Source: Kaistia dalseonensis
GTDB taxonomy: Bacteria; Pseudomonadota; Alphaproteobacteria; Rhizobiales; Kaistiaceae
Length of the DNA: 64,000 bases
Direction: 5' to 3'
Assembly (NCBI RefSeq): GCF_030814715.1
Contig: NZ_JAUSVO010000005.1
Span: forward strand, 1 to 64,000
Shown: positions 15,748 through 23,765 of the stretch, piece after piece
How positions within the stretch are numbered: the first letter of the stretch is position 1
How the letters are laid out: every line of letters begins with the position of its first letter
Translations under genes and position numbers: made by a program
The notes under the pieces: model-generated
What the model was told of the DNA's origin: nothing
The model's database searches: none
What the model saw: the letters and a program-made list of their open reading frames with translations, nothing else

Positions 15748-17246
15748 GCAGCGAGTGAGGGCTCGGGTTGCGCCTGGCCTTGCGCGTTATTGCGACGCGG
15801 GTCCGAGTCGAGGACCAGGCCCATGCGATCGGCTCGCTCGTTGTCGGCGGCAATCTCTGCGTCGACCTTCTCCGGGTCGTAGCCGAGCATGCGCACCTCG
15901 TCGCTGCGCGAGTTCAGGCCAGCGCGGATCTTCGAAACGGCCGACTTGATCTCGGTGCTCTGGTCGATCATCTCGCGACGGGGCGGCGTCCACACCATCC
16001 TGAAGGGTTCGGACGAACCGGTGACGACGGCGGCGGCCTCCGCGGTCCAGCGCCCCAGCGGCCCCATCATTTGAGGGATCAGCATGTTCCAGCGATAGGT
16101 GTCGATCGCCCGTGCGAATTCGAGCCAACCCATCCGGCCGCTCGAGAAGTTCACACCGGACAGATCACCGGTCAGGACCTCGTAGGGGATGCCCAGCCCA
16201 GCCGCGATCTCGTGCAGCGTGACCGACGCATAAGGGGCGAAATCCTGGGTCGTGGGCGGCGAGGCAAAGGTGACTGTTTCACCCTCGCCAAGCCGCTCGA
16301 TGATACCCGGCTCCAGTGTCTCGAGCGGATAGCCGCCCGATGAGCGCGTGTCCTGATCGTCATCCAGCCCGTCATCGAACGATGAGCCGGTGATGAAGGC
16401 CGCGAAACACGCGGCGATCTTCTGCCGCATGAGCTGGGCGTCAGTATAGTCGGCGAAATCCCGCATGCGCAGGATGACGGGCGCGAACCATGAAACGCCG
16501 CGGACCTGGCCCGGGCGATCGACCCTGCAGACGTGCAGGACGAAGTCGGCGGAGACGCGCTTGCCCTTGAAGCTCGAGCGCGATCCGACGATCGTCGCGC
16601 CGGGATGCTCGTCGAACAGGTAATAGGCGACACGCTTGCCGCGCTGGTCGAACTCGACGCCCTGCACCGCGAAGTTGCCATTGCTGAGAGCACCGTCCAC
16701 GGAACTATCGAGAAAGTCGGGCTCGAGGATCTGGATCTGAAACGGCAGGGCCAGACCGTCTTCAGGCCGGCGGATGCGCTTGCGGATCAGGACCTCGCCC
16801 GATTCAACGATGGTCGCCATCGCCAGCCATTGCAGGCCGTAGAGGTTAAGGCGGCCGTCGGCATCGATATCGGTGGAGTCAAAGTGCTGGTCGAGCAACT
16901 CCTTGATCTTGTCGGCCCGCTGCTGGCGCGCAGCCTTCACCGCCGGAATGATGCCCGCGCCGACGACATTGTTCGCGATCACGGACTTGGTCCTGAAGGC
17001 GAACGGGTTGTTCCGCACCATGTCGCGCGAGACGTCGCGGAGCTTGGCGGCGGCGATGCGCGTCTCGGCGTTCGCGTCGGTGCCTACCGAGCGCCAGCCA
17101 TGCGTCCGTCGCCCCGCCGAGGCGGCCTCGTAGAGCGCACGCGTGCGGGCAATGCGAGCGATCTGCGTTCGCGCCTGGACACGGCGCAACGCTGCTGCCG
17201 GCGCCACATAGCCGATGGCCCGATCAATCCAGTTGGCTGCCTGCAT
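15744..17246 (-). CDS. Phage portal protein, lambda gpB family
   Basis: A 500-residue lambda-type portal. Family features include GYVAPAAALRRVQARTQIA near the N-terminus, RDMVRNNPFAFRTKSVIANN, VESGEVLIRKRIRRPEDGLA, the long central ILEPDFLDSS, RPGQVRGVSWFAPVILRMRD, and near the C-terminus YEVLTGDLSGVNFSSGRMGW. It forms the dodecameric DNA gate at one vertex of the capsid and docks the terminase. The start ATG overlaps the last base of the gpW stop codon. Confidence 0.95.
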   Translation of the reverse strand: MQAANWIDRAIGYVAPAAALRRVQARTQIARIARTRALYEAASAGRRTHGWRSVGTDANAETRIAAAKLRDVSRDMVRNNPFAFRTKSVIANNVVGAGIIPAVKAARQQRADKIKELLDQHFDSTDIDADGRLNLYGLQWLAMATIVESGEVLIRKRIRRPEDGLALPFQIQILEPDFLDSSVDGALSNGNFAVQGVEFDQRGKRVAYYLFDEHPGATIVGSRSSFKGKRVSADFVLHVCRVDRPGQVRGVSWFAPVILRMRDFADYTDAQLMRQKIAACFAAFITGSSFDDGLDDDQDTRSSGGYPLETLEPGIIERLGEGETVTFASPPTTQDFAPYASVTLHEIAAGLGIPYEVLTGDLSGVNFSSGRMGWLEFARAIDTYRWNMLIPQMMGPLGRWTAEAAAVVTGSSEPFRMVWTPPRREMIDQSTEIKSAVSKIRAGLNSRSDEVRMLGYDPEKVDAEIAADNERADRMGLVLDSDPRRNNAQGQAQPEPSLAA

Positions 17247-17452
17247 CAGTAGCCGCCGCTATATCGGGCAACGCGCCGACGCGACGGGACGGCTATGCCG
17301 AGTTCGCGGCGCAGCTCATCGCGGATCGATCGCATCTCGGCGAGAGACGCGTATTCGACGCTCTTGCCATCGTAGGACACGCGGCGTGTGCCACTGGCGA
17401 TCGCTGTTTCGATCGCCTGCAGGCGCGACTGGAGCTCGGTTTGCGTCGCCAT
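17246..17452 (-). CDS. gpW-like head-tail joining protein
   Basis: A 68-residue protein, the normal size for lambda gpW. Sequence MATQTELQSRLQAIETAIAS, then GTRRVSYDGKSVEYASLAEM and RSIRDELRRELG gives the helix-beta hairpin-helix layout of gpW. It lies between terminase and portal genes, as in lambda. Its role is to complete the head so that the gpFII ring can attach. Confidence 0.88.
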   Translation of the reverse strand: MATQTELQSRLQAIETAIASGTRRVSYDGKSVEYASLAEMRSIRDELRRELGIAVPSRRRVARYSGGY

Positions 17453-17460
17453 GATTGCGC

Positions 17461-18078
17461 TCAGCGCTTGCTCCCGGCCGCCGGCATGCCGGCATCGTGC
17501 TCGGGCCGGTAATTCTTCGGAACCTCGGTTCCGGCCTCGGCCGACCCCGCCATCGCATTCGAGATTGCAGGCCGTGCGACTTCACCATCGCCGAGGAGGC
17601 GGATGGCCAGAGGCTCATGCAATGGGTCCTTGGTGATGACCGCATAGTCGGTGCCGGCGAGAGCCTCGCGGATCTGTTGTTCGGTGACGTACTCGACGGG
17701 CAGCACCAGATTGGTCGCGCTCGGGTCGAGCGGTGCACCGGGATAGGACCAGACGCCGCTCCGATGGCGGCTCAAGATCCCCTCACCTTTCAGGGCGAGC
17801 GTTCGTACGGGATTCGCGGGAGTGTCGAGGGTACCTTCGCTCTTCTTGGCCGCCGGCGCCTTGTCAGCCTTGTCCTTTGCGGCACGCGGCGACTTCTGCT
17901 TCGCGGAGGCCTCCGCCGCTTCGGCCTCCGCTTTGGACTTGGCCTCGGCATTCGCGATCGCCTTCGCCTCGGCTTCCGCCGTCGCTTCAGCATCCGCCTT
18001 GGCTGCAGCCTCGGCATCCGCGATCGCCTTCGCCGCGGCTTCCGCCGCCGCAGCGTCGTCCGGGGTGGTCTCGGCCAT
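17461..18078 (-). CDS. Phage protein with Ala/Glu/Lys-rich N-terminal helix
   Basis: A 205-residue protein. The first 65 residues are almost only Ala, Glu, Lys and Asp in repeating AEAEAKAIANAEAKSKAEAE-like units, predicted to form one long charged helix. The remaining 110 residues (TLDTPANPVRTLALKGEGIL, LDPSATNLVLPVEYVTEQQI) look globular. It starts four bases after the terminase large-subunit stop. The underlying DNA contains imperfect repeats (GCTTCGGCATCCGC-like), so slippage may expand or shrink the helix. No family recognised; a head assembly role is inferred from position. Confidence 0.65.
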   Translation of the reverse strand: MAETTPDDAAAAEAAAKAIADAEAAAKADAEATAEAEAKAIANAEAKSKAEAEAAEASAKQKSPRAAKDKADKAPAAKKSEGTLDTPANPVRTLALKGEGILSRHRSGVWSYPGAPLDPSATNLVLPVEYVTEQQIREALAGTDYAVITKDPLHEPLAIRLLGDGEVARPAISNAMAGSAEAGTEVPKNYRPEHDAGMPAAGSKR

Positions 18079-18081
18079 GGC

Positions 18082-20100
18082 CTATCTCCTGGATTGCAGC
18101 CAGCCGCGCTGGCGCTCGATTCGACCCGGGCTCGCCGGACGTTCTTTTTTCGGCGGGGCTGGTTCTGCCTCAGCCTCAGTCTCGGCAGCTTCCGGCGCGA
18201 GATCGTATTCGAGAGCAGCGTCGATCCGGCGCGGCAGTGATTTCCGGACGGCGAGCGCGCCAACAAACGTGTCGAGCGCTTCGTTCCTTTTGCCCTCGGG
18301 CAGGATCCAGATCGCGTAAGGACGGCCGTTGCGCTTGCGGATCTCGCGACGCTCAGACGTCAACTGCTCGAAATAGTCGGGCCCGAAGCCGGGCTCAGTC
18401 GGGAAGTGAATTAGGCCCGGCTTTCGGCCGCCAGGCTCGTCTGGAGCCTCGATCTTGAGGCGCCCATAGATTGCGTCCTTGGCGCCGTCGACGCCGACGG
18501 GCCAGAACAGATCGCCTGTCTTGGCCTTGCGACCCTGGTTCGGCCATATCGGTCGCTGCCCTGCAACGCCCTTGGTCGCGAAGATGCGCCGGCGGCGGCG
18601 AGCCTTGCAGAAGGCGAACACCTGCGTGCCATGGTGGCCGCCCGTATCGATGCCGAAGGCAGCAACGCGAAGGACGCGACCGTCTCGACGCTTGAACTTG
18701 CGCTTCAGCAGCGCATCGAGTTCTTTCCATGCCGCCGGCTGCGCCGGGTCCTGGGAGATGACTTCATAGAGGAACGGCCAGCTTTCCTCATCGGGCCCCC
18801 AGGCCACCAATTGCACCTCAAGCCTGTCACCCTGAACGTCCGCGAACCCGGTGATGACCATCACCTCGTTCGGCAGGTCTTCCGGACCGTAGGTTTCGGC
18901 GCGAGCAATCAAGCCCGAACCGTCGAGTGTCTCGCGCCCGGCCGGCTTCCAGAGCTCGGCCAACGCAGTGTTGACGAACTTCTTCAGCAGCTCCGGGTCG
19001 CCCTGGGCCGTGATGAACTCGGTGACTAGATCGGGAAGCCGATGTCGGATCGACAACAGCTTCGAGATGACGAAGCCGGCATGGCCGCCATAGGCAGGCC
19101 TCTTGCCGCACGTCCTGCAGAGCGACCTGCCCTGCCGATCCCATAGCTCGGGCTCCTGCCGCTCACCGCAGCACGAGAACGCGCGCGTCTGCCGCCATCC
19201 ATGGTCTGGCAGGTCCGCCAGCCCTGTCAGCGCGCGGACCCGGTCGCCTTCGGACCAGAGGACGCCGCACGCTGGGCAGCAGATGCTTGCCGTCTCCGGC
19301 AGGTGCTCGCCCATATCGTCGCGGCTCCACACGACATGGCGCCACTCGATCTGAAACCGGTCGCCGCAATGCGGGCACGGTACGAAGCAGCGACGGCGAT
19401 CGCTGGCACGGTATTCCCGGCCGATGCGCGAAGTGTCCTCGTCGGTCGGCGAACAGGTCCTGACGAATTTCGCCCGACCCAGCGCGTGATAGGTCGATGC
19501 GCGCTCTTCGGCCAGGATAAGCGGATCGCCTTCCTTGCCAGCGGATGGCGGATACTTGTCGATCTCGTCTGAAATGACGATGCGTTTCGGGCGCGACGCC
19601 AGGTCGGTCGGCGAGTTCGAACCGACGAAGTCGATCGACCCTCCCCGATACTCCTTATGCGTGATCGTGCTGCGCGCAGCGTATGGCGCGAGCGCTTCCC
19701 GGATCTCCGGGCTGACCTCGATCGTGGGCTCGATGCGTTCCTTGGAGAACGCTTCGGCAGCGCCCTGGGTCGGCTGCACGAACAGGATCGGACTTGGATC
19801 CTGATGCACGAAATAGAGTGCGACGTTGATATCGAGCTCGGTCTTCACGACCTGAGTGCCCGCCATCACGGTCACAGTATGTGTGTCGGCCTCGGTCACT
19901 GCCGCGAATGGCCCAAAGGCCACCGGCTGCGACCGCGTCTTCCACCGACCTGGTGAAGCCGATGTCTTGGACGAGATATGGCGGTAGGTATCCGCCCACT
20001 CGATCAGGTTGAGCCGCGGCGGCGGCCTAAGTGCGAGCCTCGCCAGCGTCAGGCGAGCCAGAAGCGCCAGCGCTCCCGGCCTGAACATTTCCCTGATCAT
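18082..20100 (-). CDS. Terminase large subunit, lambda gpA family
   Basis: A 672-residue packaging motor with the GpA layout. The ATPase region holds DPSPILFVQPTQGAAEAFSK, the Walker B-like RIVISDEIDKYPPSA and the coupling motif VRTCSPTDEDTSRI. A zinc-binding segment follows (FVPCPHCGDRF, then SICCPACGVLWSEGDR), with a second four-Cys cluster (FSCCGERQEPE, SLCRTCGKR). The C-terminal nuclease domain includes VITGFADVQGDRLEVQLVAW. The ATG at 20100 overlaps the small-subunit gene by 74 bases; a later start near LNLIEWADTYR is possible. Confidence 0.93.
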   Translation of the reverse strand: MIREMFRPGALALLARLTLARLALRPPPRLNLIEWADTYRHISSKTSASPGRWKTRSQPVAFGPFAAVTEADTHTVTVMAGTQVVKTELDINVALYFVHQDPSPILFVQPTQGAAEAFSKERIEPTIEVSPEIREALAPYAARSTITHKEYRGGSIDFVGSNSPTDLASRPKRIVISDEIDKYPPSAGKEGDPLILAEERASTYHALGRAKFVRTCSPTDEDTSRIGREYRASDRRRCFVPCPHCGDRFQIEWRHVVWSRDDMGEHLPETASICCPACGVLWSEGDRVRALTGLADLPDHGWRQTRAFSCCGERQEPELWDRQGRSLCRTCGKRPAYGGHAGFVISKLLSIRHRLPDLVTEFITAQGDPELLKKFVNTALAELWKPAGRETLDGSGLIARAETYGPEDLPNEVMVITGFADVQGDRLEVQLVAWGPDEESWPFLYEVISQDPAQPAAWKELDALLKRKFKRRDGRVLRVAAFGIDTGGHHGTQVFAFCKARRRRRIFATKGVAGQRPIWPNQGRKAKTGDLFWPVGVDGAKDAIYGRLKIEAPDEPGGRKPGLIHFPTEPGFGPDYFEQLTSERREIRKRNGRPYAIWILPEGKRNEALDTFVGALAVRKSLPRRIDAALEYDLAPEAAETEAEAEPAPPKKERPASPGRIERQRGWLQSRR

Positions 20101-20701
20101 GCAGCTCGCTCAAGGCCTCACTGATTTCTTCGAGGATCTTCTCTTCGATCGCCGCGCGATCGAGCCCCACCAGCGAGGCGGCAATCTTGCCCGGGATGCC
20201 CAGGAGGCGTTCGCGGACGATCGTGTATTCGGCCTCGAGCTGCACGGCGACCTCCTCGATCGCGACCAGCGCGCCCTGGCTGACGAGGTATTCCTGCCGT
20301 CGCTTGAGAGCGAGGTAGATCTCTTTGACGCGTGTCGCCTCTGCGAGCTTCCAGCTGCCAGCGGATTCGATCCCCTCATCGGAGATGTCTGCGTCGAGCA
20401 GTCCGTCAGCTTCCTCGTCGACGACGGTGTTACCCTCGGGGGTAACAGCGGCTGTTACCTCCCGGCGGGTCAGCGGCGATTTGTTACCCTCGTCCCGCCT
20501 CGGCGCCTCGGAGGTAACACCGCCGCGATAGGTCGCCGGCCGGTCGTTGAGGGCGGCATCGGTCTTCGCCACATCGACACGACCGCGCGCGTCGAGAACA
20601 AGAATGCCCTTTTGTTTCCAGTCCGTTACAGTCTTTCGCGAGACGCCGCGGTGACGACCATAATCCGCCTGGGAGACGAAGCCCGGATCCTCTGCTGCCA
20701 T
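20027..20701 (-). CDS. Terminase small subunit, Nu1-like
   Basis: A 224-residue DNA-recognition subunit. Residues 8-55 form a winged-helix with FVSQADYGRHRGVSRKTVTD, typical of Nu1-like small terminases that bind the packaging site. The central part (VTSEAPRRDEGNKS, VTAAVTPEGNTVV) is low complexity because the DNA there carries repeated GTTACC hexamers. The second half is a coiled-coil (ATRVKEIYLALKRRQEYLVS, ERLLGIPGKIAASLVGLDRA) as in Nu1 dimerisation and gpA-contact regions. It is placed directly before gpA as in lambda. Confidence 0.82.
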   Translation of the reverse strand: MAAEDPGFVSQADYGRHRGVSRKTVTDWKQKGILVLDARGRVDVAKTDAALNDRPATYRGGVTSEAPRRDEGNKSPLTRREVTAAVTPEGNTVVDEEADGLLDADISDEGIESAGSWKLAEATRVKEIYLALKRRQEYLVSQGALVAIEEVAVQLEAEYTIVRERLLGIPGKIAASLVGLDRAAIEEKILEEISEALSELHDQGNVQAGSAGASGSPDAGEART

Positions 20702-20743
20702 GAAACGAGGCGGGCCCTGATTGTTACCCTGTTACCTGTTACC
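20429..20743. repeat. Cluster of eight GTTACC/GGTAAC hexamers
   Basis: Exact GTTACC (or its complement GGTAAC) occurs at 20429, 20441 (complement), 20454, 20483, 20513 (complement), 20723, 20731 and 20738. Three copies are almost contiguous just upstream of the small terminase start. In a high-GC sequence this density is far above chance. It is likely a protein-binding array, with a cos/pac or operator role most plausible. Confidence 0.8.
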
Positions 20744-20843
20744 CAGTTTTGCGACCCCACGCCGCGTCACGGTCCGCGGTCGCGCGTACCCCGCCCGGGG
20801 GCCGGGGGGCGGAAGGACCCAAGGCCCCCCGGAGGGCTGAGCG

Positions 20844-21083
20844 TCAGGCGGCCGAACCGGGCGGTCCCAGCTTCTCGACGATGTCGACCACCGCGCGAAC
20901 TCCGACGCGGTAGGCCGGCGAGCCCTCTGTCGCGTCCTCGAACGTCACTTTGCAGACGACGTCTGTCACCAGAATGCCCGCTTCACGCGCGGCCGCCTCT
21001 GCGATCAGGAGCTCCAGTTCGCGCCGATCGAAACGGACACGGACGCGCCGTTCATGGACAACGGTCTCGGTGGACTGCGGCAT
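20844..21083 (-). CDS. Small phage protein, unknown function
   Basis: A 79-residue protein; the ATG at 21083 has GGAG seven bases upstream and is preferred over the ATG at 21095. It starts MPQSTETVVHERRVRVRFDR, then ELELLIAEAAAREAGILVTD and VEDATEG-like strand VTFEDATEGSPAYRVG. The alternating beta pattern and short length are typical of phage accessory proteins. The gene sits upstream of the terminase small subunit; no family recognised. Confidence 0.55.
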   Translation of the reverse strand: MPQSTETVVHERRVRVRFDRRELELLIAEAAAREAGILVTDVVCKVTFEDATEGSPAYRVGVRAVVDIVEKLGPPGSAA

Positions 21084-21101
21084 GCTGGTCTCCATTCCTC
21101 G

Positions 21102-21773
21102 TCATCGGCGCGAGCCGGCGTTGCCGTGAGAACTCCCCAGCCGGCGGCGTCCAAGCGCCGCTTCACGGTCGTATCGGGACTTCTTCCCACGCGTCGCCAT
21201 GGCGTTCTTCAGCGATGCCGAGAAGCCCGCCTTCAGTTCTGCCCGCATGACGCGCTGGAAGCTCTCGAAGAAGGGAACATCTTCAGGCTGGTGGGCTGAT
21301 TGCTTGAAGGAATAGACGAGATGCAGTCGGCCCCCCTTGCCGACAAAAATGCCATGCGGCAGCACGCGCAGCGCCCTGGCGGGCGTCATCGCGCGAATTG
21401 CGTAAGGCGTCTCGCTCTTCCTCACACCCTTGCCGGAGCGCCTCACCGCGCCGGTGGCCGGGATCGCAAGGCGCTTCTTGGCCTGTTTGGTTCCGCCCTT
21501 GGCGTGGAGCGCGAGATGCCCGCGGCCCAAATTGTCGAAGATCGAGACCGACAGGTTGCGCTTGGTCGCCTTATCGATCCTGAGCGATGCGCTGATGAAG
21601 CGCTTGTTCCTCTGCTCGACGTGCCGGGGCCAGACGTCGTCGACGAGAAATGCGCGTGTGGTGAAAGCCGCCGCCGTCAAGGCGTTGGCAAGGGCGAACG
21701 GCAGCTGATCAACAGCACCGCCCAGCCGATCGGCCATCCGCTCGAAGTCGCGAAGATCGAAAGTGAGCGGCAT
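21102..21773 (-). CDS. Phage protein, minor tail/head morphogenesis-like
   Basis: A 223-residue basic protein, starting MPLTFDLRDFERMADRLGGA. It includes LPFALANALTAAAFTTRAFL, a pattern seen in HK97 gp10/minor tail-like proteins, then a strongly basic body (RNKRFISASLRIDKATKRNL, KGGTKQAKKRLAIP). The C-terminal 30 residues are Arg/Lys-rich (ATRGKKSRYDREAALGRRRL). It lies upstream of the terminase small subunit. The family call is tentative; a virion DNA-associated role fits the charge but is inferred. Confidence 0.55.
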   Translation of the reverse strand: MPLTFDLRDFERMADRLGGAVDQLPFALANALTAAAFTTRAFLVDDVWPRHVEQRNKRFISASLRIDKATKRNLSVSIFDNLGRGHLALHAKGGTKQAKKRLAIPATGAVRRSGKGVRKSETPYAIRAMTPARALRVLPHGIFVGKGGRLHLVYSFKQSAHQPEDVPFFESFQRVMRAELKAGFSASLKNAMATRGKKSRYDREAALGRRRLGSSHGNAGSRR

Positions 21774-21857
21774 GTTGCAACGTCTCGCCCGAAATGGAGA
21801 TCGTCAGCGCTCGGCCGCGACATTCAACGCGCCGGCGCCGACGATCAGCACCAGCAC

Positions 21858-22130
21858 CTAGGCGGCGTTGCGCACGAGCCCGTTGGCTTCGGTCAGGCGA
21901 CCGCTGGCGATCTGCTTCTGGCGTCGCTCCCATTCGCGGCGCCCATTCGATGGATACGATGCGCCCGTCTTCGGATAGCGCCGACGAACGGCCAGGCGCG
22001 CGCGCCGCGGCTCATGCAGCACCATCAGTTCTCGGCCGGGCATCGGCGGCGACAGGGCGACGGACGCCGAGCCTGCGGCGACCAGAAGAGCGGACGCAGC
22101 AAGCAGCATGCGCAGCGACGGGCGGTGCAT
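21858..22130 (-). CDS. Small exported phage protein
   Basis: From an ATG at 22130 with GGAGAT seven bases upstream, the product is 90 residues. It starts MHRPSLRMLLAASALLVAAG, a signal peptide or membrane anchor, followed by SASVALSPPMPGRELMVLHE and a basic helix (RREWERRQKQIASGRLTEAN). Small exported proteins near terminase genes are often lysis accessory proteins, but there is no lipobox, so a spanin subunit is not supported. Function unknown. Confidence 0.55.
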   Translation of the reverse strand: MHRPSLRMLLAASALLVAAGSASVALSPPMPGRELMVLHEPRRARLAVRRRYPKTGASYPSNGRREWERRQKQIASGRLTEANGLVRNAA

Positions 22131-22303
22131 TCGGATCTCCGGTATGATGGGAAGCTTTGCAGGCCCAGCACGACGATCGGCAATGAGCGGCAATCCCTCG
22201 GCCGAAGCGGAGGAGCGGTGGTTCCCATGGCGACCGCATTGCCGCGAGCTCGGAACGCTCTACGAGAGCCGAGCGGCGGATCGTCGTGCTGAGTTCGGAA
22301 ATT

Positions 22304-22543
22304 CTATTCGCGCAGGCTCACGGCGAGTCGGCGCAGATCGTCGGCGAGCTCGGATCGCTGAACGAAGAAGCGTTCGGGGTCGTGCCGCGAGACGGTCAAC
22401 CGATTCAGCCGCGCCTCGATATCATCGACTTTCTGAGCCATCTCACGGCGCTGGTCGTGCGGAACAACTGGCGCGCGTCGACCAAGGCTGCGCTCGGTCA
22501 CGACGATGGAACGCCCTTTGACCGTAATCGTGCCGGTGCTCAT
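22304..22543 (-). CDS. Small phage protein with coiled-coil
   Basis: The ATG at 22543 gives a 79-residue product, MSTGTITVKGRSIVVTERSL at the start and QKVDDIEARLNRLTVSRHDP, then SELADDLRRLAVSLRE at the end. The C-terminal half is a heptad-like helix. An upstream start at 22651 would include a perfect inverted repeat inside the coding region and is less likely. It is the first gene after the terminator and palindrome that precede the structural operon. Function unknown. Confidence 0.5.
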   Translation of the reverse strand: MSTGTITVKGRSIVVTERSLGRRAPVVPHDQRREMAQKVDDIEARLNRLTVSRHDPERFFVQRSELADDLRRLAVSLRE

Positions 22544-22578
22544 GAACGCGATCGGTCTTCCGTCGTTGAGGAGATGTA

Positions 22579-22607
22579 CGAGGTTGGTCGCGCCACGACC
22601 AACCTCG
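22579..22607. promoter_or_regulatory. Perfect 12-bp inverted repeat with 5-base loop
   Basis: CGAGGTTGGTCG (22579-22590) and its exact complement CGACCAACCTCG (22596-22607) are separated by CGCCA. No U-run follows on either strand, so it is not a standard terminator. It lies 36 bases upstream of the ATG at 22543, at the head of the phage structural operon, a likely operator position. Confidence 0.6.
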
Positions 22608-22678
22608 CAGTTGCCACCGACCGACCCGGCCGTTGACCTGCAGGCCGCCAAACCCGCAGGATCCCAGAAACTGGATAT

Positions 22679-22705
22679 AAAAAAACCGGGCCCAAAAGGG
22701 TCCGG
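22679..22705 (-). terminator. Intrinsic terminator downstream of the integrase-side genes
   Basis: CCGGGCCC-AAAA-GGGTCCGG (22686-22705) makes an eight-pair stem with one G-U wobble. On the minus strand it is followed by seven T residues (complement of 22685-22679). It would stop transcription from the integrase and its neighbour before the structural operon. Confidence 0.88.
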
Positions 22706-22870
22706 CGTTGGCGGTCTATCGAGTGTGACTTCTGCATCGAATCGCCTTCACTCGGCGACCAACGCAATAATCCAGCCCATCAGCTGACAAGGCGATTTGT
22801 GGCACATTGACCACATGCTCGACAACAGAATTATGATGTGGCTCGAGAAAAATGCGAGATCGAATGTCTG

Positions 22871-23764
22871 CTACGAAGGCGGGTCGTAACCCATAACCTG
22901 TGCAAGTCTCGATAGATATTCCGATTGGTCTGCCTCCTTGTAGAGGCCGGTTCTAAGGACCGCCTGCCAAAACGAGGAATCGCGCGGTGGCCCACCCCCT
23001 CGGGCGACATCATCGATCAGAATATCCTCGGCAGCTCTCGCCATATGTGCGAATAGATCCATGACTTCAAGATCATCAAAGCCGTCGATGGCCGCTAGCG
23101 CCGCTGCTTTCTCCTCTTCGTTGACCGCCAGATCAGGATTAATGGTGACCAGATGAAAGAGATGACCTTTCTTGAGGGTTGGTATCGGCAGATAGGTTAC
23201 CACAACTGTTATTTTGAACCGTGTAAAATTATACTCAAAAACGCTGGTCGTTCTGGGCCGAAGATTATTTAGACTTCGCTCGGGGGATGAAATAACAACC
23301 ATGAAAAATGCCGTAAACTTGTTAGGATCATATGCGCCAAGCCGGATCAGCCGCCCCTTCCCCGGTTTATACTTATGCGCCTCCCCCAACTCTCCGACAC
23401 GCCGAGTGTAGATCGGCGCAAATTGATTGGCAGTCTTGATTGCTTTGGTCAGGTGGACAGATGTAATCGGTTCAACGCCCCCGAACAAACGCAGTGTTCG
23501 CTTTATCAGGTTGATCCCGTTTACACTCTCATCGCTCGCATGAATTGAATAACGGCTCTCCTTTATCCGCTGCCCTGCGAACGCACTGAGGTCTGGACCG
23601 TCCGCATAATCGTCAAGCGCAGAAAGTGTGTCAGGCGAACGCAGCAAAAGCCTTAACCCCTGCTCTTTGTCTTCTTTCACCGTCAGCACAGTGATTTCGC
23701 GATCAGGCTCGACGAAAGTGAACGAGATCTCGGTTTCTCCCTCAACAAGGCCTTGCTCCTGCAA
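22871..23764 (-). CDS. Integrase-adjacent gene of unknown function (cargo candidate)
   Basis: About 297 residues if translation begins at the TTG at 23764, two bases after the integrase stop; an ATG at 23848 would add 28 residues read out of frame through the integrase end. It includes VEGETEISFTFVEPDREITV, GINLIKRTLRLFGGVEPITS, NQFAPIYTRRVGELGEAHKY, FKITVVVTYLPIPTLKKGHL and LEVMDLFAHMARAAEDILID. Base composition is visibly more AT-rich than the flanking phage genes. No family recognised. A gene tail-to-head with the integrase and shut off by its own terminator is the classical position of prophage cargo, for example defence or toxin genes, but function is not shown. Confidence 0.6.
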   Translation of the reverse strand: MQEQGLVEGETEISFTFVEPDREITVLTVKEDKEQGLRLLLRSPDTLSALDDYADGPDLSAFAGQRIKESRYSIHASDESVNGINLIKRTLRLFGGVEPITSVHLTKAIKTANQFAPIYTRRVGELGEAHKYKPGKGRLIRLGAYDPNKFTAFFMVVISSPERSLNNLRPRTTSVFEYNFTRFKITVVVTYLPIPTLKKGHLFHLVTINPDLAVNEEEKAAALAAIDGFDDLEVMDLFAHMARAAEDILIDDVARGGGPPRDSSFWQAVLRTGLYKEADQSEYLSRLAQVMGYDPPS

Positions 23765-23765
23765 T

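Noticed and set aside
22540-22767. Minus-strand frame running through the terminator hairpin
   Set aside because: It crosses an intrinsic terminator and a perfect palindrome, so coding is unlikely.
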